From Ruminococcus sp. (lineage in GTDB: Bacteria; Bacillota; Clostridia; Oscillospirales; Ruminococcaceae): a DNA stretch of 40,020 nt. Location: assembly GCA_015066715.1 (NCBI GenBank), contig SVNU01000009.1, forward strand, positions 1 through 40,020, written 5' to 3'. Positions within the stretch are counted from its first letter, which is position 1. Each line of letters starts with the position of its first letter. The notes under the pieces are model-generated. The model was not told where the DNA came from. It ran no database searches and saw only the letters and a program-made list of their open reading frames with translations. The translations under genes and the position numbers were made by a program. This document shows positions 33,175 to 40,020 of this stretch, piece by piece.

Positions 33175-33417
33175 ATGAGACTTGATAAGTATCTTAAGAT
33201 AACCAGACTTATAAAGAGAAGAACCGTAGCAAATGAGGCGTGTGATGCAGGGAAAATTTCAGTAAACGGTAAAATAGCAAGGGCATCCTATGACGTTAAA
33301 ATAGGTGATGAAATTGAAATTAATATGGGTTCAAAGCCACTGAAAGTAAAAGTATTAAACGTTACAGAGCATGCCACAAAGGAAAATGCAGCTGATAATT
33401 ACACTGTAATTTCTTAA
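33175..33417 (+). CDS. rqcP: S4-domain RNA-binding protein RqcP (YabO/Hsp15 type)
   Basis: An 80-residue S4 domain protein beginning MRLDKYLKITRLIKRRT, with the S4 signature continuing GKISVNGKIARAS. RqcP binds stalled 50S-peptidyl-tRNA and works with RqcH in C-terminal alanine tailing during ribosome quality control. The start has AAGGGAG 8 nt ahead. It follows hup and, as in B. subtilis, lies near mazG. Confidence 0.93.
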   Translation: MRLDKYLKITRLIKRRTVANEACDAGKISVNGKIARASYDVKIGDEIEINMGSKPLKVKVLNVTEHATKENAADNYTVIS

Positions 33418-33464
33418 AAATTTAAAAAATGACCCCGTCTTACAATATAATTGCAAAATAATAC

Positions 33465-33493
33465 TTGACATTTTACTGAAAAAAGTATACAAT
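33465..33493 (+). promoter_or_regulatory. Promoter of rny
   Basis: TTGACA (33465-33470), 17-bp spacer, TACAAT (33488-33493). The transcript would start near 33500 and carry a leader of about 285 nt before rny. Confidence 0.75.
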
Positions 33494-33499
33494 AAAAGT

Positions 33500-33784
33500 A
33501 TTGTATAACTTTGCACAATTATTACTGCGGCTATATGCGGCTGTAATTAAATCATTATTTTTAAGTTGAAATTGTTTGATGCTGTGGGAAGTCAGAGTGG
33601 GGTCCGGCTTCGGTTTCAAATCAATTCGATATATTGGTATGTAAGCTTATATACCTTTAATTTAATTCTTGCATTTTGGTGCTTTAATAAAATAAAAAAA
33701 TATGAATAAAATTATGGCAACATTATCCTGCCGGAGTAATATAGTTATTGTACAATTTCTATAACTATTATAAAAGGAGGTAAT
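33500..33784 (+). other. Long untranslated leader of rny
   Basis: There is no gene here. The segment begins right after a good promoter and contains a near-palindrome (GGTATGTAAGCTTATATACC), a GC-richer island around 33585-33620 (AGTGGGGTCCGGCTTCGG) and an ATTAC...GTAAT pair at about 33520-33546. I could not match it to a known riboswitch class or to 6S RNA. It may be an independent small RNA or a structured leader with which RNase Y could control its own messenger. Confidence 0.45.
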
Positions 33785-35359
33785 GTGCGGGCAATGGATA
33801 TTACGATTGTAATTATCTGCTGTGCAGCGGCACTTATTGTCGGAGCGGCTGTGGCCGGTATTATATGCTTCAGACTGGGTGTTGCATACAGAAAAAAGCA
33901 GGCAGAATCAGTAATGGGTTCCGCTGAAAAGGAAGCCGAAAAGATTCTTGCTGACGCTGACAAAGAAGCAGAGACTAAAAAGAAAACCGCATTGGTTGAA
34001 GCAAAAGACGAAATTCATAAACTTCGTACAGATGCTGATAAGGAAATTAAAGACAGACGTTTTGAGATTTCCCGTCAGGAAAGAAGAATCCAGCAGAAAG
34101 AAGAATCCCTTGACAAGAAGAATGACAACCTTGAAAAGAAGGAGGAAATTCTTCAGGGAAAAATCAAAAGCGCTGAAGAAAAACTCAAGGAAGCAGAAAC
34201 AATCAAGAGAAGTCAGATGGATATTCTTGAGAGAATTTCAGAGTTTACCAAGGAACAGGCAAAAGAGTATATTCTCAATATGCTTGACGGGGACCTTGTT
34301 CATGAAAAAGCTGTAAAAATAGCAGGCTATGAACAGCAGGTCAAGGAAGAATGTGAAGAAAAGGCAAGAAGCTATATTTCACTTGCTATTGCAAAATGTG
34401 CATCGGATCAGGTTTCTGAAGCAACAGTTTCAGTAGTCCCGCTTCCGAATGATGAAATGAAGGGCAGAATCATCGGTCGTGAGGGCAGAAATATAAGAAC
34501 CTTTGAAACACTTACAGGTGTTGACCTTATTATTGATGATACCCCTGAAGCTATTACATTGTCATGCTTTGACCATGTCAGACGTGAAGTGGCAAGAATT
34601 GCCCTTGAAAAGCTTATCGCTGACGGACGAATTCATCCGACACGTATTGAAGAAATGGTTGACAAGGCAAGACGTGAGGTTGAATACAGAATCAAGCAGG
34701 AAGGCGAAAGAGCCGTTCTTGAAACAAATGTACACGGCATGAACCATGAGCTTATAAAGCTTATCGGACGTCTTAAATTCAGAACAAGCTATCGTCAGAA
34801 TGTTTTAAACCATTCAATTGAGGTTGCGCAGCTGTCAGGTATACTGGCTTCTGAGCTGGGTGTTGATGCAAATCTTGCAAGACGTGCCGGACTTCTTCAT
34901 GATATCGGCAAGGCGCTTACGGCTGAAATTGAGGGTTCACACGTTCAGATTGGTGTTGATGTCTGCCGTAAGTACAAGGAAAATGCAGAGGTTATTCACG
35001 CAATTGAAGCGCATCATAATGATGTTGAGCCAAGAACAGTTGTTGCGTGTATCGTTCAGGCTGCTGACGCTATTTCAGCTGCAAGACCTGCTGCAAGAAG
35101 CGAAAACTATGAAAACTACATAAAGAGACTTCAGAAGCTTGAAGAAATCTGTACTTCATATGAGGGCGTTGATAAGTGCTATGCTGTTCAGGCAGGACGT
35201 GAAGTAAGAGTTATGGTTACTCCTGAAGTTATCAATGATGAGCGCATGGTTATTGTTGCAAGAGATATTGCAAAACAGATTGAAAATGAAATGGATTATC
35301 CGGGTCAGATTAAGGTTAATATGATTCGTGAAAGCCGTGCGGTTGATTATGCAAAATAA
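33785..35359 (+). CDS. rny: Ribonuclease Y
   Basis: Membrane-anchored endoribonuclease that starts mRNA decay. The 524-residue length is standard. Order: N-terminal membrane helix (about 5-30), a long charged coiled coil (about 45-165, rich in Lys and Glu), a KH domain with [15 protein letters not shown], and an HD domain with metal motif HDIGKA. The start is taken as GTG at 33785; AAAGGAGG ends 4 nt before it. ATG at 33794 would give a protein three residues shorter with a 13-nt gap. Confidence 0.96.
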   Translation: MRAMDITIVIICCAAALIVGAAVAGIICFRLGVAYRKKQAESVMGSAEKEAEKILADADKEAETKKKTALVEAKDEIHKLRTDADKEIKDRRFEISRQERRIQQKEESLDKKNDNLEKKEEILQGKIKSAEEKLKEAETIKRSQMDILERISEFTKEQAKEYILNMLDGDLVHEKAVKIAGYEQQVKEECEEKARSYISLAIAKCASDQVSEATVSVVPLPNDEMKGRIIGREGRNIRTFETLTGVDLIIDDTPEAITLSCFDHVRREVARIALEKLIADGRIHPTRIEEMVDKARREVEYRIKQEGERAVLETNVHGMNHELIKLIGRLKFRTSYRQNVLNHSIEVAQLSGILASELGVDANLARRAGLLHDIGKALTAEIEGSHVQIGVDVCRKYKENAEVIHAIEAHHNDVEPRTVVACIVQAADAISAARPAARSENYENYIKRLQKLEEICTSYEGVDKCYAVQAGREVRVMVTPEVINDERMVIVARDIAKQIENEMDYPGQIKVNMIRESRAVDYAK

Positions 35360-35363
35360 AATT

Positions 35364-35395
35364 AAAGGCTGTGCTTAATGCACAGCCTTTTCTTT
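35364..35395 (+). terminator. Terminator of rny
   Basis: A perfect 11-bp stem (AAAGGCTGTGC, 35364-35374 with 35380-35390) with loop TTAAT is followed by TTCTTT, 5 bp after the rny stop. Confidence 0.9.
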
Positions 35396-35567
35396 GTATC
35401 AATAAGACTTGCCGAAAGGAAAAGGTTTAGCCTTGTTGGAGTTTTCAGAGGAGAAAAGTGCATTTGCATTTTTATCTGAACAGTTGTTAAACATGAATAA
35501 TATAGAGATATTGTATTTGTAAGAATTATAGAAATTGTATTATAGTTAATATTTTTTTGGAAAAATA

Positions 35568-35596
35568 TTGCAATTTATATTGCTTTGATGTATAAT
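35568..35596 (+). promoter_or_regulatory. Promoter of the dockerin protease gene
   Basis: TTGCAA (35568-35573), 17-bp spacer, TATAAT (35591-35596). The rest of the gap from 35396 to 35643 is AT-rich, with nothing else recognisable. Confidence 0.7.
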
Positions 35597-35643
35597 GTAA
35601 TTGGAAATAAAAGCCTATAATTTATATGAAAGGAATGATTGTT

Positions 35644-36789
35644 ATGATGAAATTAAAAAAGACAGTAAAATCGCTTGCGGCGGCTGTAATTACTCTTTCG
35701 CTTGCATGTGTCACTGTGCCGTTTACTGCATCTGCGAATACTGATACAACAACTATCAGCTTTTGGCAGGGTGATGTAAATGGCGATGGAGATGTATCGA
35801 CAGCTGATGTTGTACTTGTTTTAAGATATCTTAATGGCAGTGTAGGAGCAAGTGTTCAGCAGCTTACAAGAATGGATGTTTTTACCAATAAGGTCATAGA
35901 AATGCAGGATTACAATAAAATTTTGGATTTTGCTGCTAATATTGAAACACCGCAGTTCGTAGAATCTGAACTATATAGTGCTATTGATTGCACCTCAAGA
36001 AGGTATTCTAAATATGATTATGAGCTTGAGAAAGAAATGGGAAATTATGTTATCACTGCAAATACATCGTCTGCAGGTGTCAATTCAAGAATATTTGAAA
36101 CATATAATGATTACAGAGATTATGAAAATCTGAACACAGTACAATTGGATTTAGATGGTAACATAGGAAGCGGCTTTATCGTCGGCGAGCATGTTGTTGC
36201 AACAGCGGCACATTGCCTTTATGGTTCCGATGGTAATGGAGGTTTCACTTTTTGCCCGAATGTTGAAATAAATGTGTATAATGCTGCCGGAACGCAGATT
36301 GTACAGACATATACTCCTGTATCAGCTCATATCCCTGTTAATTATAGGGCGCATCTCACTATAGGGGACGGCTTTGAAGATAATTATGATTATGCACTGC
36401 TTTATGTTGAGGAAGATTTATCTTCACATGGAATATGGTCGCTTGGATGTATGACAACAGAATTTATGGCAACAGGTTCTAATGTAATAGCAAGTGGATT
36501 TACTGCGCATGATTCAGTTTATTCCAGATATTACAGCAGAGGTCCTATTCGTAACCCTGTGGAGATTGACACAGGAAAAAATAACATGGATTTGCGGTTT
36601 ACTTCAGAATCTAAATTATATGGTGGAAAAAGCGGCGGACCTGTATATTATGAAGCTACATATGGCGGCAATACAATTAAATCTGTAATAGGAATTGGCA
36701 CCGGAGCGGAACCTCAAAGCAATAATACCTGGGGAACAAGAATAACCCCTACAATTTTACAATTCTATTTGAATAATCCTTGTTTTTAA
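35644..36789 (+). CDS. Secreted trypsin-like serine protease with N-terminal dockerin
   Basis: A 381-residue secreted protein. Signal peptide (about 1-31, FTASAN), then a dockerin directly after it (about 43-100) with one perfect Ca loop, GDVNGDGDVSTAD, and a second weaker one, DVFTNKVIEMQD. The chymotrypsin-fold domain (about 150-381) has the full triad: His190 in VATAAHC, Asp249 in NYDYALL and Ser330 in GGKSGGP. It resembles glutamyl-endopeptidase-type S1 enzymes of Firmicutes. The ATG at 35644 is preferred (AAAGGAATGATTGTT before it); an ATG at 35626 precedes the ribosome site. The dockerin predicts attachment to a scaffoldin such as those at 14.8-18.6 kb. It may process cellulosomal or dietary proteins. 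Confidence 0.88.
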   Translation: MMKLKKTVKSLAAAVITLSLACVTVPFTASANTDTTTISFWQGDVNGDGDVSTADVVLVLRYLNGSVGASVQQLTRMDVFTNKVIEMQDYNKILDFAANIETPQFVESELYSAIDCTSRRYSKYDYELEKEMGNYVITANTSSAGVNSRIFETYNDYRDYENLNTVQLDLDGNIGSGFIVGEHVVATAAHCLYGSDGNGGFTFCPNVEINVYNAAGTQIVQTYTPVSAHIPVNYRAHLTIGDGFEDNYDYALLYVEEDLSSHGIWSLGCMTTEFMATGSNVIASGFTAHDSVYSRYYSRGPIRNPVEIDTGKNNMDLRFTSESKLYGGKSGGPVYYEATYGGNTIKSVIGIGTGAEPQSNNTWGTRITPTILQFYLNNPCF

Positions 36790-36806
36790 TTTAATGTAGG
36801 TGTTTT

Positions 36807-37616
36807 TATAAAAAAATAATTAAGAAAGCTTTTGCAGGAATTATGACAGCAACCCTTTTTATGACCTCTGCAATTTCTGTATCTGCTATGGCTTGCGTAT
36901 ATGATCTTGAAAATGAAAAATACCGCAGTTATGTTGACACTTTGACAGAAAGCCCAAGAGAAGAAGATTTATTGTTTTTAGTTCCGGAAATTGATGAAAT
37001 GGAAACAAAACATATATATAATATTTACGATGATACTGATAGGATAGTTGTTTATGAATATGGCAATGAAACGACAAGGTTTTTTTCCAGCGGAAATGTA
37101 ACCTGGAGTGGTTAATCTGTAAGAGTTAACTATGATAGCGGCAAGGACCTTATCCCTGTTACTGAGGATGAATTAATTGCTTTTTTGGAAGAAAAAAACA
37201 TGAAAGCCAAACTTAGTAAGTATAATGTATGTGAAAACCTAGAAGGAGTAGATACAAATATTTCGTTATCTTTTGATGAAGATGCAGATTTGGATGACAA
37301 AATTGATATCAGTGTTGAACTTCATAAGGAATATGGGTTTGTTCCATTTTTTTACAGACAGACAACTGTTAAGATGTTTTCCGATCCGGTAGCTACTGTA
37401 ACGCCAACTCTTGCAGGAGATGCAGATCTTAATGGCGAATGCGGAATTGCAGATGTTGCGCTTATTACAAAATATACTGCAAGTTCTGAGCTTTACCCGA
37501 TTGATGATCCGACAGCACTTGCTAACGCCGATATAAATCAGGACAGCGAAGTGAATGCAGCTGATGTAGGAATTCTCATTGAAATTATGCTCGGCAATTA
37601 TGAAAGCGCTGTATAA
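36807..37616 (+). pseudogene. Broken gene for a secreted dockerin protein
   Basis: One reading frame runs from about 36810 to 37616 and is cut by an in-frame TAA at 37113-37115. The N terminus is a signal peptide (KKIIKKAFAGIMTATLF, cleavage near VSAMA), but its start codon is missing: the sequence after the ribosome site TAGGTG reads TTTTTATAAAAAAATAATT, one G short of ATG-AAA-AAA-ATA-ATT. The middle part is unrecognised. The last 65 residues are a dockerin with two Ca loops, GDADLNGECGIAD and NADINQDSEVNAAD. Two separate lesions indicate a decayed gene; two sequencing errors are a less likely alternative. It follows the dockerin protease by only about 20 bp, so it may once have been its operon partner, such as an inhibitor. 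A short product from ATG 36843 is possible. Confidence 0.75.
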
Positions 37617-37627
37617 ATAATATTGTA

Positions 37628-37660
37628 AACATCCGTCTTGTTTAAGGCGGATGTTTTTCG
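37628..37660 (+). terminator. Terminator after the dockerin pseudogene
   Basis: Stem AACATCCG / CGGATGTT extended by four weaker pairs (TCTT with AAGG) and loop GTTT, followed by TTTCG. It ends the protease-pseudogene transcript. Confidence 0.8.
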
Positions 37661-37669
37661 CTGTGCAAA

Positions 37670-37703
37670 AACACAAAAGCTCCTTCCAAAAAAAGAAGGA
37701 GCC
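37670..37703 (-). terminator. Terminator of rnpB
   Basis: On the minus strand an 8- to 9-bp stem GGCTCCTTC / GGAAGGAGC with a T-rich loop is followed by TTTTGTGTTTTTG. It lies just beyond the mature 3' end of the RNase P RNA. Confidence 0.88.
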
Positions 37704-37710
37704 TTTGTAT

Positions 37711-38053
37711 GTGACCGGACCGATAAGCCGGGTTCTGTCGTGTACGGCAATTTATCTAGGCCTGAAGTTGCCCTCAGGCTCAAGCCGCCATTACTTTTAC
37801 ATCCATCGAGCAAATGTTGATGTAAAAGTACCAATAGGCGTTGCATCGGATAGGGTTTACAGGGCAATACAGTCTCCTGTATTCCGGTGAGCTCTTACCT
37901 CGCCTTTCCACCCTTACTCGTAGAACGAGCGGTATATTTCTGTTGCACTTTCCCGGGAGTCGCCTCCGGCTGATGTTATCGGTTATCCTGCTCTGTGATG
38001 CCCGGACTTTCCTCGTAAACTAAAACGTTTCCGCTGCCGTATAGTCCGCTCAC
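37711..38053 (-). ncRNA. rnpB: RNase P RNA, catalytic subunit
   Basis: Minus-strand RNA of about 343 nt that trims the 5' ends of tRNA precursors. It has the universal blocks GAGGAAAGTCCGGGC near the 5' end (CR-I) and ACAGAACCCGGCTTATCGG near the 3' end (CR-V), plus AAGGGTGGAAAGGCGAGGTAA in parts and GAGCTCACCG. The ends are set by pairing of GTGAGCGGACT with GGTCCGGTCAC (helix P1). A consensus promoter and a terminator flank it. Open frames over this region are spurious. Confidence 0.97.
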
Positions 38054-38059
38054 ATAATA

Positions 38060-38088
38060 ATTATATTTGATTTTTTCGGATTTGTCAA
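38060..38088 (-). promoter_or_regulatory. Promoter of rnpB
   Basis: Minus-strand TTGACA (38083-38088), 17-bp spacer, TATAAT (38060-38065). This is a perfect consensus promoter ending 7 bp before the RNA start, as expected of a strong stable-RNA gene. Confidence 0.92.
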
Positions 38089-38125
38089 CCTTGCGGCATG
38101 TTTTTAATCATTTTTAATACTTATT

Positions 38126-38154
38126 TTGAAAAAAATATTTTTTTGTGTTACAAT
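38126..38154 (+). promoter_or_regulatory. Promoter of the sigma / anti-sigma pair
   Basis: TTGAAA (38126-38131), 17-bp spacer, TACAAT (38149-38154). A perfect 10-bp palindrome, GAAGTACTTC (38181-38190), lies between it and the ribosome site and could be a regulator site. Autoregulation from an ECF-type promoter was not recognised. Confidence 0.5.
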
Positions 38155-38212
38155 TTGATGTGCCTGTTCGTATTACAGGTGAAGTACTTCAAAAGCTCAT
38201 GGAGGTGAGAGC

Positions 38213-38686
38213 GTGGACAAAATACATATGGAGCAGATGTACGAAAAATACAGTGATACGGTTTTTCGTACAGCCTACTCGATTGTGAGGAATATTGCGG
38301 AGGCAGAGGATATAACATCTGATGTTTTTATGAAGCTTTTTACATACGAAAAGAATTTTGAAAGTGATGAGCATGAGAAGGCATGGATTATACGAATTAC
38401 AATAAATAAGTGCAAGGACTTATTCAGGTCGTTTCGTATTAAAAATCGTATTACCATGGAAAGCTGGCAGTCTTACTGTGAAACGCCGGAGGAATCAGCG
38501 GTAATGGAGGCTGTAATGAAGCTGCCTGAAAAGTACAGGGTGGCAGTTCATCTGTTTTATTTTGAGGGCTACTCAACAGATGAAATCGGACAAATGCTTG
38601 GCGTTAAAGGGCATACAGTCCGCACAAGGCTTTCAAGGGCAAGAAGTCAGCTTGCAAAATTACTTGGAGAGGAGTTTTGTTTATGA
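38213..38686 (+). CDS. ECF-type sigma-70 family RNA polymerase sigma factor
   Basis: A 157-residue two-domain sigma factor. Region 2 spans about 9-72 (YSDTVFRTAYSIVRN, then AEDITSDVFMKLF) and region 4 about 100-152 (LPEKYRVAVHLFYFEGYSTDEIGQMLG in parts; helix-turn-helix with VRTRLSRARSQL). It directs polymerase to a small stress-type regulon. It starts with GTG, with GGAGGTGA 4 nt upstream. The next gene overlaps it by four bases (ATGA) and encodes its likely anti-sigma factor. Confidence 0.92.
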   Translation: MDKIHMEQMYEKYSDTVFRTAYSIVRNIAEAEDITSDVFMKLFTYEKNFESDEHEKAWIIRITINKCKDLFRSFRIKNRITMESWQSYCETPEESAVMEAVMKLPEKYRVAVHLFYFEGYSTDEIGQMLGVKGHTVRTRLSRARSQLAKLLGEEFCL

Positions 38687-39789
38687 AAATGAATGATTAT
38701 AAAAATGTTTTGAATCGTATGCATCCAAGAGAAGGGCTTGAAAATGAAATTATTGACAAATGCATGAATACTGAGGAAAAAAGGTTTAAAAAGAGACGTT
38801 TTGCACCTGTAATTGCTGTTGCGGCAGCGGTTTGCATAGGTACTGTGGGAGTAAGTGCGGCTATGAATTATGACTGGATAAAATCTTTCTTTGAGGATGA
38901 TTTTGCCATTTCCGAAGATATTGAATCACTCGTTGCCGAAACAAGCAATTATGAGTGCTACAGTAACTGCGGCATAAAAATGTCCCTTGATGGCGTTGTA
39001 GCTGATGAACAGTCGATTTACTGCCAGTTCAATATAGATGAAATGCCGGAGGGGTATGATATTGAAAATCTGTATATCTGGGAACTGGCATCGGAATCCT
39101 ATGATGTTGTCAGTGAAAACGATAGTAGCGGAGCCGCAACATTTTACGGTTCTGTAAATGATGAGGGAAAATATGTAGTTATGTATTCAGTTGATACAAT
39201 AGATTTTAGCAGTAATGATAATATAGCTATTCATTTATATAATGATGATGAATTTTTTGAATTTTCAAATGGCAAAAGTAATATAAATACACTTTATAAC
39301 CAGGGCTGCGAAAATTATCCATATGATTTAATGACGGTTGAGAATCTTGAAACATATAACTACAATATGGATTATGTTCTTATAAAATTCGACCTTCATT
39401 TTGATGATGTTCCTGTTCTTGAAATTTCATCTGACCAAATGAAAATACAAAACGATATGTTTAACAAAATAAAAATCACTCCTTTTAAAATGATTACAAC
39501 CAATTATACCGAATATCATATTGTTGATGATGTGGAAATCGTGATGGATAATGGTGAAAGAATCGTATCAGGCTATAGCAGCTTTGCTTCGTTTGATTAT
39601 ATAACCGATGAAGAAGTAGAAAATTTACCTGTTGATACAGATGGATTCCATGTTGAACAATATCAATGGATTTCTGAAAATGTTGATTATCAGTTTGAGG
39701 GAAAGCAGGTCTGGGAATTCAAAGAACCTATAAATCCCGAAAATATTGCCGAAATTTATATAGGAGATAAGTGTATTTACACAAAGTAA
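38683..39789 (+). CDS. Probable membrane anti-sigma factor (DUF4179-like)
   Basis: A 368-residue single-pass membrane protein: cytoplasmic N-terminal part (about 1-38) that could bind the sigma factor, one membrane helix (about 40-60, FAPVIAVAAAVCIGTVGV), and a large external domain rich in Tyr, Asp and Asn. The layout and the ATGA overlap with an ECF sigma gene fit the DUF4179-type anti-sigma factors of Firmicutes. No zinc-binding HxxxCxxC motif is seen. The start at 38683 is chosen for the overlap and GGAGAGGAG upstream. The signal it senses is unknown. Confidence 0.75.
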   Translation: MKMNDYKNVLNRMHPREGLENEIIDKCMNTEEKRFKKRRFAPVIAVAAAVCIGTVGVSAAMNYDWIKSFFEDDFAISEDIESLVAETSNYECYSNCGIKMSLDGVVADEQSIYCQFNIDEMPEGYDIENLYIWELASESYDVVSENDSSGAATFYGSVNDEGKYVVMYSVDTIDFSSNDNIAIHLYNDDEFFEFSNGKSNINTLYNQGCENYPYDLMTVENLETYNYNMDYVLIKFDLHFDDVPVLEISSDQMKIQNDMFNKIKITPFKMITTNYTEYHIVDDVEIVMDNGERIVSGYSSFASFDYITDEEVENLPVDTDGFHVEQYQWISENVDYQFEGKQVWEFKEPINPENIAEIYIGDKCIYTK

Positions 39790-39842
39790 GCGCATAATTT
39801 TCGGTGTATTGACAATTTTTTGACGACTTTTCCGTAAAACCC

Positions 39843-39871
39843 TTGCATTTTTTCAAAAAAAGTTATATAAT
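39843..39871 (+). promoter_or_regulatory. Promoter of ackA
   Basis: TTGCAT (39843-39848), 17-bp spacer, TATAAT (39866-39871), about 40 bp before the start codon. No terminator for the anti-sigma gene was seen between 39790 and this site. Confidence 0.78.
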
Positions 39872-39910
39872 GTATATGTATGAAAATTATTTGGAAAGGT
39901 TGTTTTAAAA

Positions 39911-40020
39911 ATGTTAATTTTAGTTGTAAACGCAGGAAGCTCATCACTCAAGTATCAGCTTATCGATATGGACGGTGAAAAGGTTATCGCAAAGGGTAAC
40001 TGTGACAGAATCGGTATTGA
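39911..40020 (+). CDS. ackA: Acetate kinase (N-terminal part only)
   Basis: The window ends after 36 codons. The visible part, [17 protein letters not shown] and [17 protein letters not shown], is the typical acetate kinase N terminus, with the phosphate-binding NAGSSSLK loop. The enzyme makes ATP and acetate from acetyl phosphate, the main energy step of fermentation in ruminococci. GGAAAGG precedes the ATG by about 13 nt. Pta is not within the visible upstream region. Confidence 0.93.
   Translation, partial: MLILVVNAGSSSLKYQLIDMDGEKVIAKGNCDRIGI

Noticed and set aside
33585-33625. T-box, cobalamin or c-di-GMP riboswitch in the rny leader
   Set aside because: The GTGGGGTCCGG island resembles pieces of these elements, but the required conserved blocks and order are absent.
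37598-37867. Open reading frames on both strands over 37.6-38.0 kb
   Set aside because: The region is RNase P RNA with its terminator. The frames have no ribosome sites and follow RNA structure, not codon bias.

Overview
The window looks like a chromosomal segment of a fibre-degrading Ruminococcus (Oscillospiraceae, low-GC Firmicutes), related to the R. flavefaciens / R. champanellensis group. The main reason is a compact cellulosome scaffoldin cluster at 14.8-19.4 kb: a cohesin-dockerin adaptor, a two-cohesin scaffoldin ending in an X-module-dockerin, and a sortase-anchored single-cohesin protein. Dockerins also occur on a protease and on a broken gene near 36-37.5 kb. AGGAGG-type ribosome binding sites, TTGACA/TATAAT promoters with 17-bp spacers, a gerA-type germination operon and a spoVB-like gene agree with a Firmicute that carries sporulation genes. 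The species is inferred, not proven.

Layout. 0-3.6 kb: a small membrane-anchored unknown, then (minus strand) an ABC-F ATPase with a degenerate second nucleotide-binding domain coupled to a Na+-dependent NSS transporter. 3.7-8.5 kb (minus): a complete riboflavin operon under an FMN riboswitch, in the order unknown 4-TM protein, ribD, ribE, ribBA, ribH, HAD phosphatase. 8.5-10.8 kb (minus): two tandem M50-like membrane proteins, one with metal-binding motifs and one without. 10.8-14.2 kb (minus): gerAA-gerAB-gerAC. 14.2-14.8 kb: a long AT-rich spacer with at least three stacked promoter-like sites facing the scaffoldin genes. 14.8-19.4 kb: the scaffoldin cluster. 19.4-24 kb: ttcA and galE diverge from a shared -35 box; copZ follows galE; a three-armed palindromic element separates copZ from the convergent copper ATPase copA. 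24.2-28.2 kb: a GH95 fucosidase-family enzyme and a GH26 mannanase lipoprotein. 28.3-35.4 kb: spoVB divergent from an aminotransferase, an unknown conserved-looking gene, mazG, hup, rqcP and rny. 35.6-37.6 kb: a trypsin-like protease with an N-terminal dockerin, and a dockerin gene broken by an in-frame stop and an apparently lost start codon. 37.7-38.05 kb (minus): RNase P RNA. 38.2-39.8 kb: an ECF sigma factor and its probable anti-sigma factor. From 39.9 kb: the start of ackA.

How the parts fit. The scaffoldin products form a plausible cell-surface assembly. ScaE is attached to the wall and its cohesin would hold the X-dockerin of the large scaffoldin. That scaffoldin's two near-identical cohesins would capture dockerin enzymes, either directly or through the ScaC-like adaptor, which can change the binding specificity. 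The GH95 and GH26 enzymes lack dockerins and probably work on side chains or oligosaccharides at or inside the cell. The riboflavin operon is self-contained and feedback-controlled by FMN. The strongest candidates for new biology are the reduced scaffoldin cluster with its uncharacterised N-terminal domain, the M50 protease/pseudoprotease pair, the riboswitch-controlled 4-TM protein and HAD gene of the riboflavin operon, and the three-armed palindrome.
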